36,794 bases of DNA from Prevotella sp. Lineage in GTDB: Bacteria > Bacteroidota > Bacteroidia > Bacteroidales > Bacteroidaceae. The translations under genes were made by a program, and so were the position numbers. The stretch spans positions 1 to 36,794 of the forward strand of contig JAFUUL010000048.1 in NCBI GenBank assembly GCA_017483805.1, written 5' to 3'. The notes under the pieces were generated by a model. The model ran no database searches and was not told the origin of the DNA. It saw nothing but the letters and a program-made list of their open reading frames with translations. Of this stretch, positions 8,968-18,655 are shown piece after piece. Each line of letters opens with the position of its first letter. The stretch's first letter is position 1.

Positions 8968-8982
8968 TCGTTCTCATTTTTT

Positions 8983-10206
8983 CTATTCACACAAGATGGT
9001 GCAGATGCTGTCCTGGAAACCGCGAGCCTCCGAGGCACTCATCACGCCCTGGTTGATGATGGCGAAGCAGAGCAGATGGCCGTTGGAGGCCGTGCAGTAG
9101 CCTGCCAGCGAGATGATGCCGGTCAGGGTGCCCGTCTTGGCCCTGATATTCCCCTCGGCAGGCGTGCCCTTCATGCGCTTCTTCAGCGTACCGTCCACGC
9201 CGGCCACCGGCAATGCGGGCAGCAGATGGTTGTAGATGGCTGGCCGCTGGAAAGCATAGCGGAGCACCTTGGTCTCGGCCTCGGCCGACAGGTAGTTGTA
9301 GAGTGACAGGCCGCTGCCATCGGCCAAACGATAGCGACCACTCGGCAGACCGGCCCGCTCCATCAGCGCCTTCTGCTGACGCTGGGCATAGAGTGCCTTG
9401 GCCTGACGATCTTCACGGGCGGCTATCTGGTAGTACGTGGCCTCGGCATAGAGATTATCGCTGTCCTTCATCATCCGCTCCAATATCTGGTCGATGCTGC
9501 GCTTGCGCTGACTGATCAGCACAGCATCCTTGGGCAGCACGCCCTCGTCGGTCGACACGCTGCGGAGGACGATGCCCTTCTCGGCCATCACGCTGACCAG
9601 TTGGGCCGTGAAGTTGGCCTTGCGGTCTACGAGCAGCGGCGACAGCGTGGGATTCTTGTCATCCCAGCACCAGCCTTCGCCCCACTTCAGCGTATCCTTC
9701 ATCGAAAGGTCGGCCACCACCTTGCCACAGATGGTGTCGATGCCCACCTGATAAAGACTCTCAGCAAAAGCCTTCAGGTCATCACGAGAGAAGGCCGGAT
9801 CCATGCCGCCCACACAATAGAGGTCGCCCATCAGCGTACGGCCCAGAATTTCGCCCTTATAATATAAAGAGGTGGTGAACTGGTAGTCACCCCCCAGCAC
9901 ATCGAGGGCAGTGACCGCCGTGAGTACTTTCATCGTAGAGGCTGGGCGCAACAGTTGGCGGTGGTTGCAGGCAAACAGTGAGCGGTTGTCGGTCAGGTCC
10001 CATACCATCAGTCCCACCTGCGTGCAGTCCAACAGCGGATGTCGCATCATCGAGTCCAGTCGCCACTGCATATCAAGCGGCCAGGGCAGCGCCTGTTCCT
10101 CTGCCTCGCGGCCAAACCCAAACTCAGTAACCAGTGTGTCTGTCTGGGCCCACGAGAGTGTCGCAGACAGAACCAAAAGCATTCCTAAAATCAATCTTTT
10201 CAACAT
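8983..10206 (-). CDS. dacB: D-alanyl-D-alanine carboxypeptidase/endopeptidase (PBP4, family S13)
   Basis: Periplasmic low-molecular-weight penicillin-binding protein that removes terminal D-Ala from, or cleaves cross-links in, peptidoglycan. 407 aa from the ATG at 10206 (MLKRLILGMLLVL...); the upstream in-frame ATG would overlap the promoter. Signal peptide to about residue 21 (SWAQ). Active-site motifs are in family order: Ser90-x-x-Lys93 (ASTMK), SDN at 249-251, and Lys357-Thr-Gly. The long insert between SxxK and SxN is typical of S13 enzymes. It is the first gene of a minus-strand operon with GH31 and GH3, an odd mix of wall recycling and glycan breakdown. A -7 box lies only about 10 bases upstream, implying a very short leader. 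Confidence 0.93.
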   Translation of the reverse strand: MLKRLILGMLLVLSATLSWAQTDTLVTEFGFGREAEEQALPWPLDMQWRLDSMMRHPLLDCTQVGLMVWDLTDNRSLFACNHRQLLRPASTMKVLTAVTALDVLGGDYQFTTSLYYKGEILGRTLMGDLYCVGGMDPAFSRDDLKAFAESLYQVGIDTICGKVVADLSMKDTLKWGEGWCWDDKNPTLSPLLVDRKANFTAQLVSVMAEKGIVLRSVSTDEGVLPKDAVLISQRKRSIDQILERMMKDSDNLYAEATYYQIAAREDRQAKALYAQRQQKALMERAGLPSGRYRLADGSGLSLYNYLSAEAETKVLRYAFQRPAIYNHLLPALPVAGVDGTLKKRMKGTPAEGNIRAKTGTLTGIISLAGYCTASNGHLLCFAIINQGVMSASEARGFQDSICTILCE

Positions 10207-10214
10207 AACGGGCA

Positions 10215-10222
10215 CAAAGTTA
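10215..10222 (-). promoter_or_regulatory. -7 box of the dacB operon
   Basis: Minus-strand TAACTTTG matches TAnnTTTG. No good -33 box is seen at 19-21 nt. Transcription would start almost at the dacB ATG, giving a near-leaderless mRNA. Confidence 0.5.
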
Positions 10223-10242
10223 CGAAAAAATATCAATTATCG

Positions 10243-10273
10243 GTTGCCAATTCTTAATTATTTTGTACCTTTG
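10243..10273 (+). promoter_or_regulatory. nadB promoter
   Basis: GTTG at 10243-10246, a 19-nt spacer, then TACCTTTG at 10266-10273. It is divergent from the dacB promoter within the same 86-bp gap. Confidence 0.7.
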
Positions 10274-10292
10274 CACCGTAAAACTTGAAACA

Positions 10293-11882
10293 ATGGTCTA
10301 CAAATACGACTTTCTGATTATCGGAGCAGGCGTGGCCGGCATGAGTTACGCCCTGAAGGTGGCACGCGCCAAGAAGGGAAAGGTGTGCCTGATCTGCAAG
10401 ACCTCGCTCGACGAGGCCAACACTTCGTTTGCCCAAGGCGGCGTGGCCAGCGTGACCAACCTGGCCGTCGACGACTTCGACAAGCACATAGAGGACACGA
10501 TGATTGCCGGCGACTACATCTCAGACCGCGCCGCCGTAGAGCAGGTGGTGAGGAATGCGCCTGAACAGATCAAGGAACTGGTGAACTGGGGTGTCAACTT
10601 CGACCGCAAGGAAGACGGCACCTTCGACCTGCACCGCGAGGGCGGCCACTCGGAGTTCCGCATCCTGCACCATGCCGACGACACGGGTGCCGAGATACAG
10701 CGCGGCCTGATGGCTGCCGTGAGGAGCAATCCCGACATCACCATCAAGGAGAACCACTTCGCCGTGGAGATCATCACCCAGCACCACCTGGGGGCCAAGG
10801 TCACCCGGCGTACACCTTATATTAATTGCTACGGTGCCTACGTGCTGAACCCTGACACGGAGAAAGTGGACACCTATCTGTCGAAGGTCACGCTGATGTG
10901 TACCGGCGGCTGCGGTGCCGTCTATCAGACCACCACCAACCCCGTCATCGCCACCGGCGACGGCGAGGCTATGGTCTATCGCGCCAAGGGCACCGTGCAG
11001 GACATGGAGTTCGTACAGTTCCACCCCACCGCCCTCTACTCGCCCGGCGAGACCCATCCCGCCTTCCTCATCACCGAGGCTATGCGCGGCTATGGCGGCA
11101 TACTGCGTCTGCCCAACGGACAGTCGTTCATGGAGAAATATGACGAGCGTCTCTCGCTGGCTCCACGCGACATCGTGGCTCGCGCCATCGACAAGGAGAT
11201 GAAGATTCACGGTCTGGACCACGTCTGTCTGGACGTCACCCACAAAGATCCCGCCGAGACCCGCAAGCACTTTCCCAACATCTACCAGAAGTGCCTATCG
11301 ATGGGCATCGACATCACCACCGACTATATCCCCGTGCGACCTGCGGCCCACTATATGTGCGGCGGCATCAAGGTCGACCTGAACGGCTGTTCGTCTATCG
11401 AGCGGCTCTACGCCATCGGCGAATGCTCGTGCACTGGTCTGCACGGCGGCAACCGTCTGGCCAGCAACTCGCTCATCGAGGCCGTGGTCTATGCCGACGC
11501 TGCTGCCCGTCACTCGCTGGAGCATGTCGACCTGTACGACTTCAACGACAAGGTGCCCGAATGGAACGATGAGGGCACGATGACCAACGAGGAGAAAGTG
11601 CTCATCACGCAGTCGGTGAAGGAGGTGGGCGAGATCATGTCCAACTACGTGGGCATCGTGCGCTCAGACCTGCGACTGCATCGTGCATGGGTGCGCCTCG
11701 ACATGCTCTACGAAGAGACTGAGAACCTCTTCAAGCGCGTCAAGGCCACGAAGGACATCTGCGAACTGCGCAACATGATCAACGTGGGCTACCTGATCAC
11801 CCGCTTCGCCCTGGAGCGCAAGGAGAGCCGTGGTCTGCACTACACCATCGACTATCCTGCGCATGCCTACGACAAGAAATAA
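10293..11882 (+). CDS. nadB: L-aspartate oxidase
   Basis: FAD enzyme that oxidises L-aspartate to iminoaspartate, the first step of de novo NAD synthesis (with NadA and NadC, not in the window). 529 aa from the ATG at 10293. FAD-binding Rossmann motif FLIIGAGVAGMSYA at the N-terminus, NTSFAQGGVASV near residue 45, the active-site region HREGGHS, EFVQFHPTALY near residue 245, and the C-terminal flavin segment GECSCTGLHGGNRLASNSL. The length matches NadB, and the NTSFAQGG/HREGGHS motifs separate it from SdhA/FrdA paralogues. It appears monocistronic. Confidence 0.97.
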   Translation: MVYKYDFLIIGAGVAGMSYALKVARAKKGKVCLICKTSLDEANTSFAQGGVASVTNLAVDDFDKHIEDTMIAGDYISDRAAVEQVVRNAPEQIKELVNWGVNFDRKEDGTFDLHREGGHSEFRILHHADDTGAEIQRGLMAAVRSNPDITIKENHFAVEIITQHHLGAKVTRRTPYINCYGAYVLNPDTEKVDTYLSKVTLMCTGGCGAVYQTTTNPVIATGDGEAMVYRAKGTVQDMEFVQFHPTALYSPGETHPAFLITEAMRGYGGILRLPNGQSFMEKYDERLSLAPRDIVARAIDKEMKIHGLDHVCLDVTHKDPAETRKHFPNIYQKCLSMGIDITTDYIPVRPAAHYMCGGIKVDLNGCSSIERLYAIGECSCTGLHGGNRLASNSLIEAVVYADAAARHSLEHVDLYDFNDKVPEWNDEGTMTNEEKVLITQSVKEVGEIMSNYVGIVRSDLRLHRAWVRLDMLYEETENLFKRVKATKDICELRNMINVGYLITRFALERKESRGLHYTIDYPAHAYDKK

Positions 11883-11910
11883 CTTAAAATAAACAACTAA
11901 AAGCAGATTA

Positions 11911-11939
11911 TTCTGTTAACGACGTTAAAATTAACAGAA
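11911..11939. repeat. 9-bp perfect inverted repeat upstream of rprX
   Basis: TTCTGTTAA (11911-11919) and TTAACAGAA (11931-11939) enclose 11 nt that hold another GTTAA copy. It could be a weak terminator after nadB, but no T run follows. A regulator site for the two-component operon is equally possible, because its promoter lies 20-45 nt downstream. Confidence 0.45.
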
Positions 11940-11956
11940 ATAATTAACTTAAAAAG

Positions 11957-11986
11957 TTCGCCTTTCGAGATTTCTTCATACCTTTG
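11957..11986 (+). promoter_or_regulatory. Promoter of the rprX-rprY operon
   Basis: TACCTTTG at 11979-11986 is an exact -7 box. The upstream TTCG (11957-11960) is a weak -33 at 18-nt spacing. The ATG of rprX is 26 nt downstream. Confidence 0.6.
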
Positions 11987-12011
11987 CGTTGTCAAATAAA
12001 ACAACTGAGGT

Positions 12012-13583
12012 ATGAAGAAATCTACGATATGGGCCATTGCAATCATCATGGGACTCTCGTTCCTGGGGCTGCTCTACCTGCAAATCTCCTACATCGAAGA
12101 GATGGCGAAGATGAAGAAGGAGCAGTTCGACGAGAGCGTGAACCGCAGCCTGTATCAAGCCTCGCGCAATCTGGAGATGAACGAGACGCTGCGCTATCTG
12201 GAGAAAGACGTCAACGAGGTGGAGCGTCGTGCCGTGACCCAGGACTCGCTCATCGTGAACGGCCTGGACGGCAGCATTCAGCAGGCCCACCAGTTCTCGG
12301 TGTCGGCCGATGACGGCACCTTCTATTCGGCCTTCGAACTGAAGACCTTCGCCACGAAGCCCGCCAATGTGCCCAAGGCCATGATGATGCGCACCGACAA
12401 GGATCAACTGTCGGAAGCCACGAAGTCGCTGCAAGAGGTGGTGCGCAACCGCTATGTCTACCAGAAGGCACTGCTCGACGAGGTGGTCTACAACATACTC
12501 TATACCGCCAGCGAGAAGCCGCTGAAGGAGCGCGTCAACTTCAAGTTGCTCGACCTGGACATCCGTCAGGAACTGCAGAACAACGGCATCAACATCCCCT
12601 ACCACTTCACCGTGCATACCGCCGACGGGCGTGAGGTGTACCGCTGTCCGGAATACAACGAGGAGGGAGAGGACATGAGTTACGAGCAGGTGCTCTTCCG
12701 CAACGACCCCTCATCGAAGAAAGGCATCGTTCGCCTGCACTTCCCCGACATGAGTTCCTACATCTTCTCGTCGGTGCAATTCATGATTCCATCGGTCATC
12801 TTCACGCTGGTGCTGCTCATCACCTTCATCTTCACCATCTTCATCATCTTCCGACAGAAGCGCTACACGGAGATCAAGAACGACTTCATCAACAACATGA
12901 CCCACGAACTGAAGACCCCCATCTCCAGCATCTCGCTGGCAGCACAGATGCTGAACGACGACTCGGTGAACAAGAGTCCGGCCATGATGAAGCACCTGGG
13001 GGGTGTCATCGGCGACGAGTCGCGACGCCTGCGCTTCCTGGTGGAGAAGGTGCTCCAGATGTCGATGTTCGACCGCAAAACGGCCTCGTTCAAGAAGAAG
13101 GAACTCGACCTCAACGAACTGTTGGAGCAGACGGCCGGCACCTTCTCACTGCGCGTAGAGCATACGGGCGGCAAGATCACGATGGAGATAGAAGCCGTTG
13201 ACTCAGCCCTCTACGTGGACGAGGTACACTTCCAGAACGCCATCACCAACCTGATGGACAACGCCGTGAAGTATCGCAAGCCCGACCAGCCCATCAACAT
13301 CCATATCCGCACCTGGAACGAGGGCCAACACGTGTGCTTCTCCATCAGCGACGACGGACAGGGCATCAAGAAGGAGAACGTGAAGAAGATCTTCGACAAG
13401 TTCTACCGCGTACATACCGGCAATGTGCACGACGTGAAGGGCTTCGGACTGGGCCTGGCCTACGTGAAGAAGATCATCAACCTGCACGACGGCGAGATCA
13501 AGTGCGAGAGCGAACTGGGCAAGGGCACCAAGTTCATCGTCAAACTGCCGGTGATTGACGCCGCGCTAAACAATAAAGAATAA
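12012..13583 (+). CDS. rprX: Membrane sensor histidine kinase, RprX-like
   Basis: Inner-membrane kinase of a two-component system; 523 aa. Two transmembrane segments (about residues 8-26, and 258-280 in SVIFTLVLLITFIFTIFIIF) bracket a periplasmic domain of about 230 residues. The dimerisation/phosphoacceptor helix has HELKTP with His298. ATP-binding motifs follow: NLMDNAVKY (N box), DDGQGI (G1), FDKFYR (F box) and GFGLGLAYVKKI (G2). Size, layout and the very conserved partner regulator point to the Bacteroidetes RprX family; the symbol is assigned by resemblance. The C-terminal residues NNKE and the stop lie inside a 14-bp tandem repeat. Confidence 0.88.
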   Translation: MKKSTIWAIAIIMGLSFLGLLYLQISYIEEMAKMKKEQFDESVNRSLYQASRNLEMNETLRYLEKDVNEVERRAVTQDSLIVNGLDGSIQQAHQFSVSADDGTFYSAFELKTFATKPANVPKAMMMRTDKDQLSEATKSLQEVVRNRYVYQKALLDEVVYNILYTASEKPLKERVNFKLLDLDIRQELQNNGINIPYHFTVHTADGREVYRCPEYNEEGEDMSYEQVLFRNDPSSKKGIVRLHFPDMSSYIFSSVQFMIPSVIFTLVLLITFIFTIFIIFRQKRYTEIKNDFINNMTHELKTPISSISLAAQMLNDDSVNKSPAMMKHLGGVIGDESRRLRFLVEKVLQMSMFDRKTASFKKKELDLNELLEQTAGTFSLRVEHTGGKITMEIEAVDSALYVDEVHFQNAITNLMDNAVKYRKPDQPINIHIRTWNEGQHVCFSISDDGQGIKKENVKKIFDKFYRVHTGNVHDVKGFGLGLAYVKKIINLHDGEIKCESELGKGTKFIVKLPVIDAALNNKE

Positions 13584-13595
13584 ACAATAAAGAAT
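13568..13595 (+). repeat. 14-bp perfect tandem repeat across the rprX stop
   Basis: AAACAATAAAGAAT occurs twice back to back (13568-13581, 13582-13595). It encodes the last residues and contains the stop of rprX. It is probably a small duplication. Confidence 0.8.
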
Positions 13596-13625
13596 TAAAG
13601 TATAAATCCCAAAACATTAGGAATT

Positions 13626-14324
13626 ATGGAAGACAAACTGAAAATCTTGCTTTGCGAGGACGACGAGAACCTCGGAATGCTGCTGCGTGAGTATCTGGCC
13701 GCCAAAGGCTATGAAGCAGAACTCTGCCCCGACGGCGAGGCTGGCTTCAAGGCCTTCATGAAGACCAAGTTCGACATCTGCGTGCTCGACGTGATGATGC
13801 CCAAGAAAGACGGCTTCACACTGGCACAGGAGATCCGTACGGCCAATGCCGAAATCCCCATCATCTTCCTCACGGCCAAGACGCTGAAGGAGGACATCCT
13901 GGAAGGCTTCAAGTTGGGTGCCGACGACTACATCACCAAGCCCTTCTCGATGGAGGAACTGGTCTTCCGTATTGAGGCCATCCTGCGCCGCGTCCGTGGA
14001 AAGAAGAACAAGGAGTCTACGCTCTACCACATCGGCAAGTTCACCTTCGACACCCAGAAGCAACTGCTGACCATCGGCGACGACCAGCGCAAACTGACCA
14101 CCAAGGAGAACGAACTGCTGGCCCTGCTCTGCTCTCACGCCAACGAGATCCTGCAGCGCGACTTCGCCCTGAAGACCATCTGGATTGACGACAACTATTT
14201 CAACGCCCGCTCGATGGACGTCTACATCACCAAGTTGCGCAAGCACCTGAAGGACGACCCCCAGATCGAGATCATCAACATCCACGGCAAGGGCTACAAG
14301 TTGATCACCCCTGAGGAAGATTAA
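13626..14324 (+). CDS. rprY: OmpR/PhoB-type response regulator, RprY-like
   Basis: Cytoplasmic DNA-binding regulator, 232 aa, partner of the preceding kinase (42-nt gap, same strand). Receiver domain: acidic pocket CEDDEN, phosphoacceptor Asp55 in CVLDVMMPKKDG, Thr in FLTAKT, Lys in YITKPF. The C-terminal winged-helix domain (about residues 135-230) holds LTTKENELLALL and the recognition-helix region NARSMDVYITKLRKHL, ending GKGYKLI. The stretch PIIFLTAKTLKEDILEGFK is what I recall of Bacteroidetes RprY proteins. The targets are not visible here; the inverted repeat upstream of rprX is a possible autoregulatory site. Confidence 0.9.
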   Translation: MEDKLKILLCEDDENLGMLLREYLAAKGYEAELCPDGEAGFKAFMKTKFDICVLDVMMPKKDGFTLAQEIRTANAEIPIIFLTAKTLKEDILEGFKLGADDYITKPFSMEELVFRIEAILRRVRGKKNKESTLYHIGKFTFDTQKQLLTIGDDQRKLTTKENELLALLCSHANEILQRDFALKTIWIDDNYFNARSMDVYITKLRKHLKDDPQIEIINIHGKGYKLITPEED

Positions 14325-14354
14325 AAAACAGTTCTTTAGTAAGACAATAACGAC

Positions 14355-14389
14355 AATGAGAGGCCATTTCGGCCTCTCATTTTCATTTT
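14355..14389 (+). terminator. Terminator of rprXY
   Basis: The stem AATGAGAGGCC / GGCCTCTCATT (14355-14365 with 14371-14381) has a 5-nt loop followed by the T-rich tract TTTTCATTTTC. Confidence 0.85.
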
Positions 14390-14401
14390 CCAGCCAAATA
14401 A

Positions 14402-14433
14402 TTTGTCTAATTCGGAAAAAGGCCGTATATTTG
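14402..14433 (+). promoter_or_regulatory. Promoter of the pbp1A-ilv-dxs-trk gene run
   Basis: TTTG (14402-14405), 20 nt, TATATTTG (14426-14433): a near-ideal Bacteroidetes promoter 33 nt before the ATG. No other strong promoter is seen until after trkH, so it may serve a long transcript. Confidence 0.8.
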
Positions 14434-14465
14434 CAAATTAAAACGGAAACAAGAAACGTAAGAAG

Positions 14466-16829
14466 ATGAGAAAATGGCTTATTATCTTCCTTTGGACGAT
14501 GCTGCTCGTGGCCGTGCTGGCCATAGCAGGCTGCTTCTGGGCCATCGCCGAGGGAAAGATTGGCTATATGCCCCCGATTGAAGACTTGCAAAACCCCATC
14601 AACCGCTATGCCACACAGGTCTATTCGGCCGACGGCAAGCAGTTGGGCACCTGGAGCATGAGTCGCGAGAACCGTGTGATGGTCGACTATTCAGAGATCT
14701 CGCCCTGGCTGGTGAAGGCCCTGGTGGCCACCGAGGATGTCCGCTTCTACGAGCATTCGGGCATCGACTTCTATGCCTTGGGGCGTGCAGTGGTGAAGCG
14801 CGGACTGATGGGTCAGCGCAACGCCGGCGGCGGATCGACCATCACCCAGCAGTTGGCCAAGCAGTTGTTCACGGTGGAGGTAGCCCAGAGCACCATGGAG
14901 CGCGTGCTGCAGAAGCCCATCGAATGGGTCATCGCCGTCAAGTTGGAGCGCAACTACACGAAGGACGAAATCATCTCCATGTACCTCAACTACTTCGACT
15001 TCCTGCACAATGCCGTGGGCATCAAGACGGCTGCAAACACATATTTCTCGAAAGAGCCATCCGAACTGACCATCACCGAGAGTGCCACACTCGTCGGCCT
15101 GTGCAAGAACCCGTCGTACTTCAATCCCGTACGCTACAGCGATCGCTGTCTGGACCGCCGCAATGTCGTGCTCGGACAGATGCTCAAGGCAGAGTATATC
15201 ACCCAGGCCCAGTATGACAGTTGTACCCAGGTGCCCCTGAACCTGAAGTTCCACGTCACCGACCACAAGGACGGACAGGCCACCTATTTCCGCGATTTCC
15301 TGCGCCGCTACATGACGGCCCATCGCCCCATCCGTGCCAACTACCCCGAGTGGAACTACGTGAAATACTTCCTCGACTCCCTCAACTGGGAGCAGGATCC
15401 GCTCTACGGCTGGTGCAACAAGAACACCAAGCGCGACGGTTCCAACTACAACATCTACACTGACGGCCTGAAAGTGTACACAACCATCGACTCACGCATG
15501 CAGCAGTATGCCGAACAGGCCTGCTACGACCACGTGGTGGGCTACCTGCAGCCGGAGTTCAACCGTGCGAACCGCCAGAAGCGCAATGCCCCCTACTCCA
15601 ACTCGCTGTCTTCCTCCGAGGTTCAGCGCATCATGATGCGCAACGTGCGCCAGTCGGAACGCTATCGCGTGCTGAAGGAGGAAGGGCTCTCCGACGAGGC
15701 CATCACCCAGTCGTTCAACACCCGCACCCCGATGCGCGTCTTCACCTACAACGGTGAGGTGGACACGGTGATGACGCCGATGGACTCCATCCGCTACTAC
15801 AAGTCATTCCTGCGCACAGGCTTCTTCAGCATGGCCCCGCAGAACGGCGCTGTGAAGGCCTATGTGGGCGGTCTCGACTTCGAGCATTTCGCCTACGACA
15901 TGGCCACCGAAGGCCGTCGCCAGGTGGGTTCCACCATCAAGCCCCTGCTCTACTCGCTGGCCATGGAGAACGGCATGACACCCTGCGACGAGGTGCCCAA
16001 TGTGCAGGAGACCTACATCGTGGCCGGTCAACCCTGGACGCCCCGCAACGGCAGCCGCGCCCGCTATGGCGAGATGGTCACGCTGAAGTGGGGCCTGCAG
16101 CAGTCTAACAACTGGATCTCGGCCTACCTGATGATGCACCGTCTGACCCCCACGGGCTTTGTCGAACTGCTCCACAACTACGGCATCCGCAATCCGGAGA
16201 TCCATCCCTCGCCAGCTCTCTGTCTGGGCCCCTGCGAGATAACGGTGGCCGAGATGGTCAGTGCCTATTCGGCATTCGTCAACCACGGCATCCGGTCGGC
16301 TCCCATGTATGTGACCCGCATCACCGACAACGAAGGCAACCTCTTGGCAGAGTTCAAGCCCCGCATGAACGAGGTCATCAGCGGCGAGAGTGCCGACAAG
16401 ATGCTCTACATGCTGCGCGCCGTCGTTGACGGCGGTACTGCCGGCCGACTGCGTGCCCGCTACAACTTCACGGCACCCCTGGGAGGCAAGACCGGTACCA
16501 CCAACTCCAACAGCGACGCCTGGTTCATGGGCCTGTCGCCCAAACTGGTGTCGGGCTGCTGGGTGGGCGGCGACGACCGCGACATCCACTTCGAGTCGAT
16601 GGCCTTCGGCCAGGGAGCGGCAGCCGCACTGCCCATCTTCGCCCTCTACATGAAGAGCCTCTACAACGACCCAACGCTGGGCTATTCGCAGACCGACCAG
16701 TTCGACATCCCCGCCGACTTCGACCCCTGTCACAGGGATGGCTACGACTTCGATGACATGGAAACAGTCAGCGAGGATGGCGAGCCCGTCAGCGATGACT
16801 TTGAGATTATGGAAGAACTATTCGAATAG
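14466..16829 (+). CDS. Class A penicillin-binding protein (PBP1A)
   Basis: Bifunctional peptidoglycan synthase, 787 aa, anchored in the inner membrane by one N-terminal helix (about residues 5-27). The glycosyltransferase (GT51) domain has the catalytic Glu90 in ATEDVRFYEHSGID and GGSTITQQLAKQLF. The transpeptidase domain has the nucleophile Ser489 in GSTIK (Lys492), the SNN motif in QQSNNW, and Lys675 in KTGTT. The acidic C-terminal tail is a common end for Bacteroidetes PBP1A. It precedes ilvD by only 28 nt, so co-transcription with the branched-chain amino-acid genes is likely although the functions are unrelated. Confidence 0.95.
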   Translation: MRKWLIIFLWTMLLVAVLAIAGCFWAIAEGKIGYMPPIEDLQNPINRYATQVYSADGKQLGTWSMSRENRVMVDYSEISPWLVKALVATEDVRFYEHSGIDFYALGRAVVKRGLMGQRNAGGGSTITQQLAKQLFTVEVAQSTMERVLQKPIEWVIAVKLERNYTKDEIISMYLNYFDFLHNAVGIKTAANTYFSKEPSELTITESATLVGLCKNPSYFNPVRYSDRCLDRRNVVLGQMLKAEYITQAQYDSCTQVPLNLKFHVTDHKDGQATYFRDFLRRYMTAHRPIRANYPEWNYVKYFLDSLNWEQDPLYGWCNKNTKRDGSNYNIYTDGLKVYTTIDSRMQQYAEQACYDHVVGYLQPEFNRANRQKRNAPYSNSLSSSEVQRIMMRNVRQSERYRVLKEEGLSDEAITQSFNTRTPMRVFTYNGEVDTVMTPMDSIRYYKSFLRTGFFSMAPQNGAVKAYVGGLDFEHFAYDMATEGRRQVGSTIKPLLYSLAMENGMTPCDEVPNVQETYIVAGQPWTPRNGSRARYGEMVTLKWGLQQSNNWISAYLMMHRLTPTGFVELLHNYGIRNPEIHPSPALCLGPCEITVAEMVSAYSAFVNHGIRSAPMYVTRITDNEGNLLAEFKPRMNEVISGESADKMLYMLRAVVDGGTAGRLRARYNFTAPLGGKTGTTNSNSDAWFMGLSPKLVSGCWVGGDDRDIHFESMAFGQGAAAALPIFALYMKSLYNDPTLGYSQTDQFDIPADFDPCHRDGYDFDDMETVSEDGEPVSDDFEIMEELFE

Positions 16830-16857
16830 GACTAAAATAGATTAACTCAGGATTAAA

Positions 16858-18642
16858 ATGAAGCATCAACTCAGAAGCAACGTCTGCACCGAAGGCAGAC
16901 GAATGGCAGGAGCCCGCGCCCTGTGGGTCGCCACAGGCATGAAGCGCGAGCAGTTTGGCAAGCCCATCATTGCCATTGTCAACTCGTTCACTCAGTTTGT
17001 ACCAGGACATACCCATCTGCACGAAATCGGACAGATTGTCAAGGAAGAAATAGAGAAGATGGGCTGCTATGCAGCCGAATTCAACACCATTGCCATCGAC
17101 GACGGCATCGCCATGGGCCACGACGGCATGCTCTACTCGCTGCCCTCACGCGACATCATTGCCGACTCGGTGGAGTATATGGTCAATGCCCACAAGGCCG
17201 ATGCCATGATCTGCATCTCCAACTGCGACAAGGTGACGCCCGGTATGCTGATGGCCTCGATGCGCCTCAACATTCCCGCCGTGTTCGTGAGCGGCGGCCC
17301 GATGGAGGCCGGACGCTGGCGCGGTGAGAATGCCGACCTCATCACGGCCATGATCAAGGGTGCCGACCCCTCCGTGACTGACGAGGAGATGGCCCAGATT
17401 GAGGGCTGCGCCTGTCCTGGCTGCGGTTCGTGTTCAGGTATGTTTACCGCCAACTCGATGAACTCGCTGACCGAGGCTATCGGTCTCTCCCTGCCTGGCA
17501 ACGGCACCATCCTGGCCACACACACCGAGCGCGTGGAACTGTTCAAGCGGGCGGCACGCCAGATAGTCAAAAACGCACTGGCCTACTATGAGGACGGCGA
17601 CGAGAGCGTGCTGCCGCGCAGCATCGCCACGCGCCAGGCTTTCCTCAATGCCATGACACTCGACATTGCCATGGGTGGCTCGACCAACACCGTGCTCCAC
17701 CTGCTGGCCGTGGCACAGGAGGCCGGCGTGGACTTCACCATGAAGGACATCGATGCCCTGAGCCGCAAGACACCCTGCCTCTGCAAACTGGCACCCAACA
17801 CCCAGAAATACTCGGTGCAGGAGTGCAACCGCGCCGGAGGCATTCTGGGCATCATGCGCGAGTTGGACAAGGGCGGACTCATCGACGGCACCTGCCACCG
17901 CGCTGACGGCATGACGCTGAAGGAGGCAATGGCAGCCTACGATATAACCGGAAACTCCGAAATATACCATTGCGCACCCGGCGGTCGCTTCTCCACAAAG
18001 ATGGGAAGTCAGTCGGAGCGATATGACACGCTTGACACCGACCGCGAGAACGGCTGCATCCGCGACATTGAGCATGCCTACACCAAGGATGGTGGACTGG
18101 CCGTGCTCTTCGGCAACATTGCCCAAGACGGCTGCGTGGTCAAGACTGCCGGCGTCGACGAAGCCCTATGGCACTTCGAGGGACCAGCCGTGGTGTTCGA
18201 CTCTCAGGAAGACGCCTGCGAGGGCATCCTGGGTGGCAAGGTGAAGAAGGGCGACTGCGTGGTCATCACCCACGAGGGTCCCAAGGGTGGCCCCGGCATG
18301 CAGGAGATGCTCTACCCCACCTCTTATATAAAGAGTATGCACATGGGCAAGGAGTGCGCCCTCATCACCGACGGTCGTTTCTCGGGCGGCACCAGCGGCC
18401 TCAGCATCGGCCACATCTCGCCAGAGGCTGCCAACGGCGGCAACATCGGCAAGATCAAGGATGGCGACATCATCGTCATCGACATTCCCAGCCGCTCCAT
18501 CAACGTGAAACTCTCTGACGAGGAACTGGCCGCCCGTCCGCAGCAGCCGCTAAAGCGCAACCGCCAGGTCTCGAAGGCCCTGCGTGCCTATGCCCAGAGC
18601 GTCAGTTCAGCCGACAAGGGAGGAATCAGAATCATTGACTAA
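16858..18642 (+). CDS. ilvD: Dihydroxy-acid dehydratase
   Basis: Fe-S enzyme that dehydrates 2,3-dihydroxy-isovalerate and -methylvalerate to the keto acids of valine and isoleucine synthesis. 594 aa. Cluster ligands sit in [10 protein letters not shown] (Cys123) and [11 protein letters not shown] (Cys192). [13 protein letters not shown] and [15 protein letters not shown] form the conserved C-terminal active-site part, and the protein ends with the typical [12 protein letters not shown]. The start [22 protein letters not shown] matches the family. It is first of ilvD-ilvB-ilvN (13-nt gap to ilvB). ilvC and ilvE are not in the window. Confidence 0.97.
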   Translation: MKHQLRSNVCTEGRRMAGARALWVATGMKREQFGKPIIAIVNSFTQFVPGHTHLHEIGQIVKEEIEKMGCYAAEFNTIAIDDGIAMGHDGMLYSLPSRDIIADSVEYMVNAHKADAMICISNCDKVTPGMLMASMRLNIPAVFVSGGPMEAGRWRGENADLITAMIKGADPSVTDEEMAQIEGCACPGCGSCSGMFTANSMNSLTEAIGLSLPGNGTILATHTERVELFKRAARQIVKNALAYYEDGDESVLPRSIATRQAFLNAMTLDIAMGGSTNTVLHLLAVAQEAGVDFTMKDIDALSRKTPCLCKLAPNTQKYSVQECNRAGGILGIMRELDKGGLIDGTCHRADGMTLKEAMAAYDITGNSEIYHCAPGGRFSTKMGSQSERYDTLDTDRENGCIRDIEHAYTKDGGLAVLFGNIAQDGCVVKTAGVDEALWHFEGPAVVFDSQEDACEGILGGKVKKGDCVVITHEGPKGGPGMQEMLYPTSYIKSMHMGKECALITDGRFSGGTSGLSIGHISPEAANGGNIGKIKDGDIIVIDIPSRSINVKLSDEELAARPQQPLKRNRQVSKALRAYAQSVSSADKGGIRIID

Positions 18643-18655
18643 GGTAAAAAGATAG

